From WHSW01 sp963767475 (GTDB taxonomy: Bacteria > Actinomycetota > Thermoleophilia > Solirubrobacterales > 70-9), in assembly GCA_963767475.1 (NCBI GenBank), contig CAVYEI010000003.1:496001-560000 (forward strand): a stretch of DNA of 64,000 nucleotides. Reading direction: 5' to 3'. Position numbers and translations under genes: made by a program. The notes under the pieces are model-generated. The model was given only the letters and a program-made list of their open reading frames with translations, made no database searches and was not told the DNA's origin. Positions 57,170-64,000 of the stretch are shown piece by piece. The stretch's first letter is position 1, and each line of letters opens with the position of its first letter.

Positions 57170-57235
57170 GCGCCGCTGTTGAGGCGCCTTATTCGAGGCC
57201 TCGCCGAGGCGCGCCGCTGTTGAGGCGCCTTATTC
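57170..57235 (+). repeat. Tandem 25-bp repeat carrying two -10-like boxes
   Basis: A 25-bp unit (GCGCCGCTGTTGAGGCGCC then TTATTC) occurs at 57170-57194 and again at 57211-57235, 41 bp apart. Each unit contains TATTC, and the second supplies TATTCT at 57231-57236, 6 nt before the GTG of the carboxyltransferase gene at 57243. Confidence 0.7.
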
Positions 57236-57242
57236 TTCGTTC

Positions 57243-58809
57243 GTGGGAGAGGACGACGTTCGAGACGACCTCGCCGAGGTGCTCGAGCGCCGGCGGCTGA
57301 CCGGCGACGACGCCCGCACCGAGTCGGTCGAGCACCGCCACGCCGCCGGCGGGCGCACCGCGCGCGAGAACCTCGCCGACCTCGTCGACGAGGGCAGCCT
57401 GGTCGAGTACGGCGGCGCTCGCGATCGCCGCCCAGCGGATGCGCCGCGAGGCCGGCGAGCTGATCGCCAGGACCCCCGCCGACGGCCTGATCGCCGGCAC
57501 CTGCACCATCAACGAGGAGCTGCACGGCGACCGCGCCGCCTGCGCGGTGCTCTCCTACGACTACACGGTGCTCGCCGGAACCCAGGGCGCGATCGGCCAC
57601 CGCAAGAAGGACCGCCTGTTCGAGCTGATCGAGCGCATGCGCCTGCCGACCGTGCTCTTCGCCGAGGGCGGCGGCGGCCGCCCGGGAGACACCGACTACG
57701 CGGTCGTCTCGGCGCTCGACACCCGCGCCTTCGCGCTCTGGGGGCGGCTCTCGGGAGTCGTGCCTCGGATCGCGATCGTCGCCGGTCGCTGCTTCGCGGG
57801 CAACGCGGTCCTCGCCGGATCCTCCGACCTGATCGTCGCCACCGAGAACATCGCCCTCGGCATGGGCGGGCCGGCGATGATCGAGGGCGGCGGGCTGGGG
57901 ACGTTCGAGCCCGACGCGATCGGGCCGCTCGAAGTTCAGGGGCCGAACGGGGTCGTCGACGTCGAGGTCACCGACGAGGCCGAGGCCGTCGCCGTCGCCA
58001 AGCGCTTGGTCTCCTACTTCCAGGGCCCCGTCGGCGAGTGGGAGGCGCCCGATCAGGAGCTCCTGCGCGAGGTGGTCCCGGAGCGGCGCCGGCGCGCCTA
58101 CGACGTCCGCGCCGCCATCGAGGGTCTTGCCGACAGCGGCTCGGTGACTGTTCTGCGCCAGCGCTTCGCTCCCGAGATGCTGACCGCGCTGGCGAGGATC
58201 GAGGGCCGCGCCGTTGGCGTGATCGCCAACAACCCGATGCGGCTCGCCGGGGCGATCACCAGCGAGGGGGCCGACAAGGCGGCCCGCATGATGCAGCTCT
58301 GCGATGCCTTCGGCCTGCCGATCGTCTCCCTGATCGACACCCCGGGGATGATGGTCGGGCCGGAGGCCGAGGAGACGGCGTTGGTCCGCCATTGCTCACG
58401 ACTGTTCGTCGTCGGGGCCTCTTTGCGGGTCCCGTTTTGCGCCGTGATCCTGCGCAAGGCCTACGGGCTCGGAGCCCAGGCGATGGCCGCCGGCAGCCTG
58501 CACGAGCCCCTGCTGACCGTCGGCTGGCCGACCGCCGAGCTCGGGGCGATGGGACTCGAGGGCGCGGTCAAGCTCGGCTTTCGCCGCGAGCTCGAGGCGA
58601 TCGCCGACGAGACCGAGCGCGCCGAGCGGCTGGAGGCGATGGTCGCCCACGCCCACGAGCACTCCAAGGCGCTCAATGCCGCGACCCTGTTCGAGCTCGA
58701 CGACGTGATCGACCCGGCCGAGACCCGTCGCCTGCTGGCGAGCACGCTCGCCGCGGCGACGGCACGGTCGCCCGATCCGCAACCGGCGCGGTTCGTCGAT
58801 ACCTGGTAG
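57243..58809 (+). CDS. Acyl-CoA carboxylase carboxyltransferase subunit, with a frameshift near 57414
   Basis: After removing one extra base in the GGCGGCG run near 57414 this reads as a protein of about 521 residues. The N-terminal residues (EDDVRDDLAEVLERRRLTGDDARTESVEHRHAAGGRTARENLADLVDEGSLVEYG) run to the shift. Then ALAIAAQRMRREAGEL leads into the crotonase-like carboxyltransferase domains: GTQGAIGHRKKDRLFELIER, EGGGGRPG, GRCFAGNAVLAG, VIANNPMRLAGAITSEGADKAARMMQLCDAFGLPIVSLIDTPGM, and VILRKAYGLGAQAMAAG. It is of the PccB/AccD5 type, carboxylating acetyl- or propionyl-CoA. Untreated, the 5' third is out of frame with the rest. Confidence 0.87.
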
Positions 58810-58836
58810 CGATCGCTGACGTTCGGCTGAGGCGAA

Positions 58837-59991
58837 CTACCCGGGCGAGGCCCAACCGTCGCCGATGTGGGGCAGCAGGTAGGTCCGGATGTCGGCGTCC
58901 GTCCCGGGCACTGCTCCCGGGTCGTCGTAGTGGTTGCCCGGCCGCTCGACCCGGGTCAGCGGAAAGCCGGCGGCGATCATCGCCTCCGTCTCCGCGCGCA
59001 CCCCGGCGATCGGATAGGTGTCGTCCTGCAGGTGCGCGAGGTGGACGACGTTGAACTTCCACGCGGCCGCGGCGAGGGACTGCTGCTGGGTCGAGCCGGT
59101 GTCGCGAAACGGCGAAGTGTCGGCGGCGAGGACCCCGGCGATCGCCGCGGAGTTGTAGAAGGCCGTGCGATAGGCGAGGTCGCCGCCCGAGGAGTAGCCG
59201 CCGATGATCGCCTGACGCGGGGCGATGTTGAAGTGTGTCTTCACGTTGGCGATCGCCGCCAGCACCTTGGCCTGGTCGACATTCGGGTCCCAGCACCCCC
59301 CGTCGCGGCCTCCGAGGCTCACCGAGATCCAGTCCTGGTCACCGCCTGGGCTGACCGTGAATATGTCGCCGCCGCTGTCGCCGCCGCACCCGTGCATCCA
59401 CACGAACAGCTTCGTCGGCGTCATGTGCGACGCGTCGTACGAGGCGGGCACGAAGATCCAGTAGTCGCTCTCGGGGCTCGCGAGCTGGAAGGGAACCTCG
59501 TTCTCGAACGGGATCGGATCGGTCGGGATCGAGGAGCTCGACCCGATCGCCAGCTCCCCCAGCGTGCGGCAGTTGTTGCGCTCGGACCGCTCGCGGACCT
59601 TCCCCTTCGCGTCCGCGCACACCTCGACCGGCCAGCTGCCCTCCGGCACGCCGCCGGGCACCGCGAGCTTCACGATCACCTTCTGCTTGTCCGACGGAGA
59701 CAGCGGCCGCTGGCGATAGCGCCCGGCCTCGTACTCCGAGCCTCCGGCGACGACGCTGAGCAGCGCCTTCGATCGCTTCGCCCGGGCGTCGCCCGCGTTG
59801 CGCATCACGAACGAGCCGGTCAGCTCGCCGTTCGCGACCTCGACCGAACCCTTGGTGACCTTGAGGTCGGCGCGATCGGCGGCCACGGCCGGCCCCGGGG
59901 CCGCGGCAAGCGTCACGGCGGCCAACGCCGTGGCCACGACCCCCGCCGCCGGCATGTGCCGACGGCCTAGCGCGTGCGGCGTGTGCCCCAT
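58837..59991 (-). CDS. Secreted esterase / PHB-depolymerase-like hydrolase with N-terminal CARDB-like domain
   Basis: This 384-residue exported protein has a signal peptide (to about residue 38), a beta-sandwich of CARDB type (SFVMRNAGDARAKRSKALLSVVAGG, ERNNC) and a C-terminal alpha/beta hydrolase: LFVWMHGCGGDSGGDIFT, nucleophile elbow GGYSSGGDLAYRTAF and a late His in PGNHYDDPG. This matches LpqC/feruloyl-esterase-like or depolymerase enzymes. The substrate is unknown. The ATG at 59991 is chosen; ATG 59955 (8 nt after TAGGCC) is possible. Confidence 0.82.
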   Translation of the reverse strand: MGHTPHALGRRHMPAAGVVATALAAVTLAAAPGPAVAADRADLKVTKGSVEVANGELTGSFVMRNAGDARAKRSKALLSVVAGGSEYEAGRYRQRPLSPSDKQKVIVKLAVPGGVPEGSWPVEVCADAKGKVRERSERNNCRTLGELAIGSSSSIPTDPIPFENEVPFQLASPESDYWIFVPASYDASHMTPTKLFVWMHGCGGDSGGDIFTVSPGGDQDWISVSLGGRDGGCWDPNVDQAKVLAAIANVKTHFNIAPRQAIIGGYSSGGDLAYRTAFYNSAAIAGVLAADTSPFRDTGSTQQQSLAAAAWKFNVVHLAHLQDDTYPIAGVRAETEAMIAAGFPLTRVERPGNHYDDPGAVPGTDADIRTYLLPHIGDGWASPG

Positions 59992-60032
59992 GGCGGGAGA
60001 TTGAACGACCCGCGGGCTCGGCGCCATCCCCC

Positions 60033-60056
60033 ATGGGGGTGGACGCCACACCCCCA
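60033..60056 (-). terminator. Hairpin downstream of the nucleoside phosphorylase gene
   Basis: ATGGGGGTGG and CCACACCCCCA can pair with a small bulge, and CCCCCATGGGGG (60028-60039) is a perfect palindrome. It lies in the 76-nt gap downstream of the minus-strand stop at 60069. No long U tract follows. Confidence 0.35.
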
Positions 60057-60068
60057 CCGCGTGGTAGG

Positions 60069-60725
60069 TCAGTCGCCGACCAGCGCCGGCAGGATCGCGG
60101 CGATCGCCTCCTGGACGCTGGCGCGGTTGGCCTCGCGGTTGCGATCGATCTCGGCCAGGGTGAGGTCTTCGCCGGCGACCCCGTTGGCGAGGTTGTCGAC
60201 CATGCACAGCGCCGCGTAGCGAAGGCCGAGCTCGCCGGCGACGACGCACTCCGAGGCGACGGTCATCCCGATCACGTCCGCGTGCGGGGCGACGAAGCGG
60301 ATCTCGGCCGGCGTTTCCAGGCGGGGGCCCCGCGCCTGCCAGTAGACGCCCTCGCCGACGGCGTCGATCCCGGCCTCGGCCAGGGCCTCGAGCAGCTCGC
60401 CACGCATCGCGGCGTCGAAGTGCGCCACGCGATGGGCCTCGACCCCATCGAGCGCGGTCAGCGGCTCAGCATCGAGGGCGACGAAGTCGTCGGGGCAGAC
60501 CAGCGTCCCCGGGCCGAGCTCCGGCCGCAGGCCGCCGACCGAGCTCAGCGCCAGGACCCGGTCGCAACCCGCGTCCGCCAAGCGGCTGAGGTTGGCGACG
60601 TGATCGATCATGTGCGGCAGCCGGTATCCCTCGCCGACCTCGTGGCGGCGGATCGGGACCCAGTCGCCCTCCGGCAGCGCCGCCCGCGTCAGCGAGCTTC
60701 CCGCGATCAGTCCGAGCCTTCCCAT
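60069..60725 (-). CDS. MTA/MTI phosphorylase-type purine nucleoside phosphorylase
   Basis: This 218-residue protein has GLIAGSSLTRAAL at the N-terminus (short for the phosphate loop), ALSSVGGLRPELGPGTLVCPDDFV, ADVIGMTVASECVVAGELGLRYAALCMVDNLANG near the C-terminus. The family includes MTA phosphorylases and 5'-methylthioinosine phosphorylases. The residue governing the purine 6-position appears as Asn (MVDNLANG) as in the 6-oxopurine/MTI branch, rather than the Asp of adenine users. It therefore probably acts on methylthioinosine, the product of the nearby deaminase. TACTGT lies exactly 7 nt before the ATG. Confidence 0.85.
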   Translation of the reverse strand: MGRLGLIAGSSLTRAALPEGDWVPIRRHEVGEGYRLPHMIDHVANLSRLADAGCDRVLALSSVGGLRPELGPGTLVCPDDFVALDAEPLTALDGVEAHRVAHFDAAMRGELLEALAEAGIDAVGEGVYWQARGPRLETPAEIRFVAPHADVIGMTVASECVVAGELGLRYAALCMVDNLANGVAGEDLTLAEIDRNREANRASVQEAIAAILPALVGD

Positions 60726-60732
60726 GGGACGC

Positions 60733-60742
60733 ACAGTAGCTT
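60733..60742. promoter_or_regulatory. Overlapping divergent -10 boxes
   Basis: TACTGT on the minus strand (60733-60738, 7 nt before the ATG at 60725) shares two bases with TAGCTT on the plus strand (60737-60742, 10 nt before the ATG at 60753). The two promoters cannot be occupied together. Confidence 0.45.
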
Positions 60743-60752
60743 CCCCCGCCTC

Positions 60753-61505
60753 ATGGATCCGCTCGAGGCGCTCGCCATCGTCGCCGCCGGGATCGGCGCC
60801 GGTGCGATCAACACCGTCGTCGGCAGCGGCACCCTGATCACGTTCCCGGTCTTGATCGCGCTTGGCTATGCGCCGCTGGTCGCCAACGTCTCCAACAACG
60901 TCGGGCTCGTTCCCGGATCGGTATCGGGGGCGATCGGCTACCGGCGCGAGCTCCGCGGTCAGCGCACGCGCGTGCTGCAGCTGGGGCTGTTCACGTTCAC
61001 CGGGGCCCTGATCGGCTCGACGCTGCTGCTGGTGTTGCCGGCAAGCGCCTTCGACGCCGTCGTCCCAGCGCTGATCGCGCTCGCGCTCGTGCTGGTCGTC
61101 GTCCAGCCACGCCTGCAGGAGGCCCTCGCACACCGCCGGCGGGCCGAGAGCCACCGCAGCCCCGCGCTGCGAGCCGCCGTCGGTGCCACCGGGATCTACG
61201 GCGGTTACTTCGGCGCCGCCCAGGGGATCATCCTGATCTCGATCCTCGGGATCGCGATCGACGACGAGCTGCAGCGGTTGAACGGGCTCAAGAACGTGCT
61301 CGCGGGCCTCGCCAATCTGACCGCGGGAATCGTCTTCATCTTCGCCGCCGACGTCGATTGGGCGGTCGCCGGGCTGATCGCCGCCGGCTCGATCGTCGGC
61401 GCCGTGCTCGGAGCCCGCTACGGCCGCCGGATGTCGCCCGGTGCGCTGCGCGTGCTGATCGTGATCGTCGGCGTGATCGCGATCGTGCGCCTGCTCGTCG
61501 GTTAG
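60753..61505 (+). CDS. TauE/SafE-family membrane permease
   Basis: This 250-residue protein has about eight transmembrane segments and a TauE/SafE layout: two repeats, with INTVVGSGTLITFPVLIALGYAPLVANVSNNVGLVPGSVSG in the first and AAVGATGIYGGYFGAAQGIILISILGIAIDDELQRLNGLKNVLAGLANLTAGIVF in the second. The family exports sulfite, sulfoacetate or related anions. Its location next to a methylthioinosine phosphorylase could reflect sulfur metabolism, but this is weak evidence. It overlaps the convergent methyltransferase by 4 nt. Confidence 0.9.
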   Translation: MDPLEALAIVAAGIGAGAINTVVGSGTLITFPVLIALGYAPLVANVSNNVGLVPGSVSGAIGYRRELRGQRTRVLQLGLFTFTGALIGSTLLLVLPASAFDAVVPALIALALVLVVVQPRLQEALAHRRRAESHRSPALRAAVGATGIYGGYFGAAQGIILISILGIAIDDELQRLNGLKNVLAGLANLTAGIVFIFAADVDWAVAGLIAAGSIVGAVLGARYGRRMSPGALRVLIVIVGVIAIVRLLVG

Positions 61506-62308
61506 GCCGACGCGATCAGGTAGCGAAACCGGTTCTCGAACCGGTAGGAGCCGTCGCCGCGCCGAAACCCGGCCGCCGCGGCGGCGATCGCCTCGCGCAC
61601 GCTCGAGTCGTCGACCCGGCCGGGCAGATCGAGGCGGACGACGTCGACGATCAGCGCCCGCTGGAGCGTTTCGAAGTCGGGGGCCTCGAACGGCACCTCG
61701 ACCTCGCCGGCCTCGAGCGGCGCGAGCCCGGCCTCCTCGGCGAGCAGGCCGAGCTGCCCCGGATCGCCCAGCCGGGGGCCATCGTCATTCTCGCCGTCGT
61801 CGGCCTCGGCAAGCTCGCGCAGCGCCGCGAACATCCGCAGGAGCTCGTTGTCGGCGGCCAGGCCCCAGACGCAGACGGCGACCTGCCCGCCGGGCACGGC
61901 CACCCTGGCCGCCTCGCGAAATCCGTCGATCCGCTCGGCGGCGAACTGAAACGAGTTGAAGCCGGTGACGACGTCGAAGCTGTCGTCATCCCAGGGCAGC
62001 TGCTCGATCGCGCCCAGGCGCAGATCGCCCTCCGGCACCCGGCCTCGGGCGAGCTCGAGCATCCCCTCGGCGGCGTCGATGCCGCTCACCGAGGCGCCGC
62101 GATCGGCGGCGAGCCGGCAGAACTCACCGCTGCCACAGCCCATGTCGAGGACCCGGGTGGCGGGGCCGACCCCGGTCGCGTCGGCGATCACCAGCCGCGC
62201 CGGATCCGAGAAACCGGACCAGTGCTCGTCCCAGGTGTCGGCGGTCGCGCTCCACAGCGGGCCCTCGACGGGCCCGGTGGTCGGCCGCCCGTCGGGCTCC
62301 TCGCTCAC
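61502..62308 (-). CDS. Class I SAM-dependent methyltransferase
   Basis: This 268-residue protein shows the SAM motif RVLDMGCGSGEFCRLAADRGASVSGIDAAEGMLELARGRVPEGDLRLGAIEQLPWDDDSFDVVTGFNSFQFA, the classic UbiE/COQ5-type pattern, and then REAARVAVPGGQVAVCVWG. The methyl acceptor is unknown. The GTG start overlaps the stop of the upstream carboxyltransferase (GTGA), so it belongs to that operon. An unusually acidic stretch (EADDGENDDGP) lies in the middle. Confidence 0.88.
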   Translation of the reverse strand: MSEEPDGRPTTGPVEGPLWSATADTWDEHWSGFSDPARLVIADATGVGPATRVLDMGCGSGEFCRLAADRGASVSGIDAAEGMLELARGRVPEGDLRLGAIEQLPWDDDSFDVVTGFNSFQFAAERIDGFREAARVAVPGGQVAVCVWGLAADNELLRMFAALRELAEADDGENDDGPRLGDPGQLGLLAEEAGLAPLEAGEVEVPFEAPDFETLQRALIVDVVRLDLPGRVDDSSVREAIAAAAAGFRRGDGSYRFENRFRYLIASA

Positions 62309-63840
62309 GCGGGAGTGATCGGGTTTCGCCGCTCGGAGAAGGCGCGATCCTTGCTCTCGGCGAGCGCGAAGCGCCGGATCAGCTCGGCCCGCAGGTCGTC
62401 GGGCTCGATCACCGCGTCGATGACGATCTCCGAGGCGAGGTGGAGGATGTCGATGTCGGCCGAGTACTCCTCGCGCTTGGCGCGCACGAACTCGGCCCGC
62501 TCGCCCTCGTCGGCGATCTCCTGGATCTGGTTGAAGAAGACCGCGTTGATCGCCGCCTCCGGGCCCATGACCGCGATCGACGCGCTCGGCAGGGCGATGC
62601 AGCAGTCGGGCTCGAACGCGGGCCCGGCCATCGCGTAGAGCCCGGCGCCGTAGGCCTTGCGGACGATCACCGAGAGCTTCGGCACCGTCGCCTCGGAGAC
62701 GGCGCTGATCATCTTCGCCCCGTGGCGGATGATCCCCTGGCGCTCGACGTCGGTACCGATCATGAACCCGGGCACGTCGGCCAGGAACAGCAGCGGGATG
62801 TTGAAGGCGTTGCAGGTCATGATGAAGCGCGCCGCCTTGTCGGCGGAGTCGACGAACAGCACCCCGCCCTTGTACTTCGGCTGGTTGGCGACGATCCCGA
62901 TCGCGCGGCCGTCTACGCGCGCGTAGCCGACCACGAGCTCCTTCGCCCAGCGAGCGTGGACCTCGCAGAAGGAGCCGGCGTCGACCAGGGCGCCGATCAG
63001 CTCCTTGATGTCGAACGAGGTCTTCTCGTCGTCGGGGACGATCTGCGAGACGGCGAGCTCGGCCTCGGGCTCGGCGGGCGGCGCCGCCGGCGGCAGCTCG
63101 CGCCAGTTCGTCGGCATGTAGGAGAGGTAGCGCTGGGCGAGCTCGATCGCCTCGGCGTCGGTCTTGACCAGGAAGTGCCCGCAACCGGAGACGCCGGTGT
63201 GCATCTTCGCCCCGCCCATCTCCTCCAGCGTCACCTTCTCGCCGATCACCATCTCGGCCATCCGCGGCGAGCCGAGGTACATCGAGGCGTTGCCCTCGCG
63301 CATGATCACGACGTCGCAGAAGGCCGGGATGTAGGCGCCGCCGGCGGCCGAGGGGCCGAACAGCAGGCAGATCTGCGGTACGCGACCGGAGAGCTTGACC
63401 TCGTTGTAGAAGATCCGCCCGGCGCCGCGGCGGCCGGGGAACATCTGCACCTGGTCGGTGATCCGGGCGCCGGCGGAGTCGACCAGGTAGACCATCGGCA
63501 GCTCGAGCTTCAGCGCCCGCTCCTGGATCCGGAGGATCTTCTCGACCGTCTTCGGGCCCCAGGACCCGGCCTTGACCGTCGGGTCGTTGGCCATCAGGCA
63601 GACCTTGCGGCCGCCGATCAGGGCGAGGCCGGTGACCACCCCGTCGGCGCCGAGGCCCTCGGCGTCCCAGTTCGCGAGCAGCGCCTCCTCAGCGAAAGAG
63701 TCCGCATCGACCAAGCGCTCGACCCGCTCGCGGACCGGGAGCTTTCCCTGCTCGGCGGTCTTCTGGTGGTGGCGCTCCGGCCCGCCGGCCAGCGCCGCCT
63801 CGAGCGCGCGCTGGAACTCGGTGCCCTCGCGCGTGCCCAT
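62305..63840 (-). CDS. Acyl-CoA carboxylase carboxyltransferase subunit (PccB/MccB type)
   Basis: This 511-residue enzyme reads PVRERVERLVDADSFAEEALLANWDAEGLGADGVVTGLALIGGRKVCLMANDPTVKAGSWGPKTVEKILR, then YLVDSAGARITDQVQMFPGRRGAGRIFYNEVKLSGRVPQICLLFGPSAAGGAYIPAFCD, and PLLFLADVPGFMIGTDVERQGIIRHGAKM. These are carboxyltransferase N and C domains of propionyl- or methylcrotonyl-CoA carboxylase. It needs a biotin carrier/carboxylase subunit encoded elsewhere. ATG 63840 is the likelier start, since an earlier ATG (63915) lies inside the upstream gene. It is the second such gene in the window. Confidence 0.94.
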   Translation of the reverse strand: MGTREGTEFQRALEAALAGGPERHHQKTAEQGKLPVRERVERLVDADSFAEEALLANWDAEGLGADGVVTGLALIGGRKVCLMANDPTVKAGSWGPKTVEKILRIQERALKLELPMVYLVDSAGARITDQVQMFPGRRGAGRIFYNEVKLSGRVPQICLLFGPSAAGGAYIPAFCDVVIMREGNASMYLGSPRMAEMVIGEKVTLEEMGGAKMHTGVSGCGHFLVKTDAEAIELAQRYLSYMPTNWRELPPAAPPAEPEAELAVSQIVPDDEKTSFDIKELIGALVDAGSFCEVHARWAKELVVGYARVDGRAIGIVANQPKYKGGVLFVDSADKAARFIMTCNAFNIPLLFLADVPGFMIGTDVERQGIIRHGAKMISAVSEATVPKLSVIVRKAYGAGLYAMAGPAFEPDCCIALPSASIAVMGPEAAINAVFFNQIQEIADEGERAEFVRAKREEYSADIDILHLASEIVIDAVIEPDDLRAELIRRFALAESKDRAFSERRNPITPA

Positions 63841-63847
63841 ATCCGAC

Positions 63848-64000
63848 TCAGTCCGCGTCGCGGGCGAGCACGGTGGTCTCGTCGGTGTCGTCGGCGGTCT
63901 CGGCGTCGTCGGCATCCGGCTCGTCCTCGTCTGCGTCCGGCGCTGCCGGCGCCCGGTGCTCGGTCGCGGTGCCGGCGATCCCGCTCGCCAACCGCTCGAG
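63848..64000 (-). CDS. C-terminus of a protein with acidic tail (runs off the window)
   Basis: The final 50 residues of an upstream gene run in one open frame from the edge to TGA at 63848-63850. They begin LERLASGIAGTATEHRAP and continue as an acidic Asp/Glu/Thr-rich tail (DEDEPDADDAETADD). No domain can be recognised. It ends 8 nt before the carboxyltransferase start on the same strand, so it is probably in the same operon. It could be an acyl-CoA-linked enzyme or a transporter subunit, but this is only guessed from the neighbour. Confidence 0.55.
   Translation of the reverse strand, partial: LERLASGIAGTATEHRAPAAPDADEDEPDADDAETADDTDETTVLARDAD

Noticed and set aside
63841..63915. Earlier in-frame ATG (63915) for the carboxyltransferase
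   Set aside because: The extra residues are Pro/Thr-rich low complexity and overlap the C-terminus of the upstream gene. ATG 63840 begins the recognisable family sequence.

Overview
This window is about 64 kb of very GC-rich (roughly 70%) bacterial chromosome. Gene content and protein signatures point to an actinobacterium of the class Thermoleophilia, order Solirubrobacterales or a close relative. Lineage-type signatures are a secreted protein with an R-R-P-S-P leader followed by the motif ADALGGQPPSAYA (36881-37453) and a secreted repeat protein ending in the FHCSLDAGPF / HTFRVVAIDQAGN module (46145-47611). GTG and TTG starts are common and many operons are compact. Taxonomy is inferred from these signatures; no database was searched.

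Layout. 1-1462: end of an MBOAT O-acyltransferase with a coupled SGNH protein (envelope acylation). 1488-4065: small secreted proteins and a CPA2 antiporter. 4081-6289: a Baeyer-Villiger-type monooxygenase divergent from its likely TetR repressor, with two 14-bp operators between them. 6321-8716: LemA/DUF2207 pair. 8726-13217: minus-strand set of M23 peptidase, SHOCT protein, a frameshifted GMC oxidoreductase and an NTF2-like protein. 13362-20785: Crp regulator, a hydrolase/acyl-CoA-synthetase fusion, a DHA2 exporter, a secreted beta-propeller and an ACT protein. 20890-26822: flavin-type reductase, CFA-synthase-like methyltransferase, quinone-type reductase, L,D-transpeptidase, polyprenyl glycosylphosphotransferase and cupin. 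26984-28644: glnK-amt, both with altered key residues. 28641-34875: second DHA2 exporter, SnoaL-tailed ECF sigma factor, VOC, dodecin, alpha/beta hydrolase, YCII and a DrrAB-like ABC exporter. 34962-44838: sedolisin, AlkZ-like protein, a Tat-exported lipoxygenase-like protein, epoxide hydrolase, DipZ-like redoxin, RraA and MsrA. 44835-51759: a tRNA-rich stretch with five minus-strand tRNAs (Pro, Gly, Trp, Leu, Leu) mixed with a YWTD-repeat protein, two CAP proteins, a broken homing-endonuclease-like ORF and an SRAP gene. 51805-64000: M28 peptidase, acetoacetyl-CoA synthetase, an MTA deaminase and an MTA/MTI-type phosphorylase, TauE permease, two acyl-CoA carboxyltransferases and the tail of a further gene.

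Common threads. About twenty genes are preceded by a TAnnnT hexamer whose end lies 6-10 nt from the start codon, and in twelve the gap is exactly 7 nt. This is the geometry of leaderless transcription; I used it to choose several starts. Metabolism is weighted to acyl-CoA, ketone-body and lipid chemistry (acyl-CoA synthetases, carboxyltransferases, lipoxygenase, epoxide hydrolase, CFA synthase), to export and to cell-envelope remodelling. Three genes are interrupted by single-base frameshifts, two of them in otherwise well-conserved frames, so base-level errors in a draft assembly are a real possibility. No CRISPR array, rRNA, prophage or intact insertion sequence was seen. No stretch longer than 300 bases is without a gene or tRNA.
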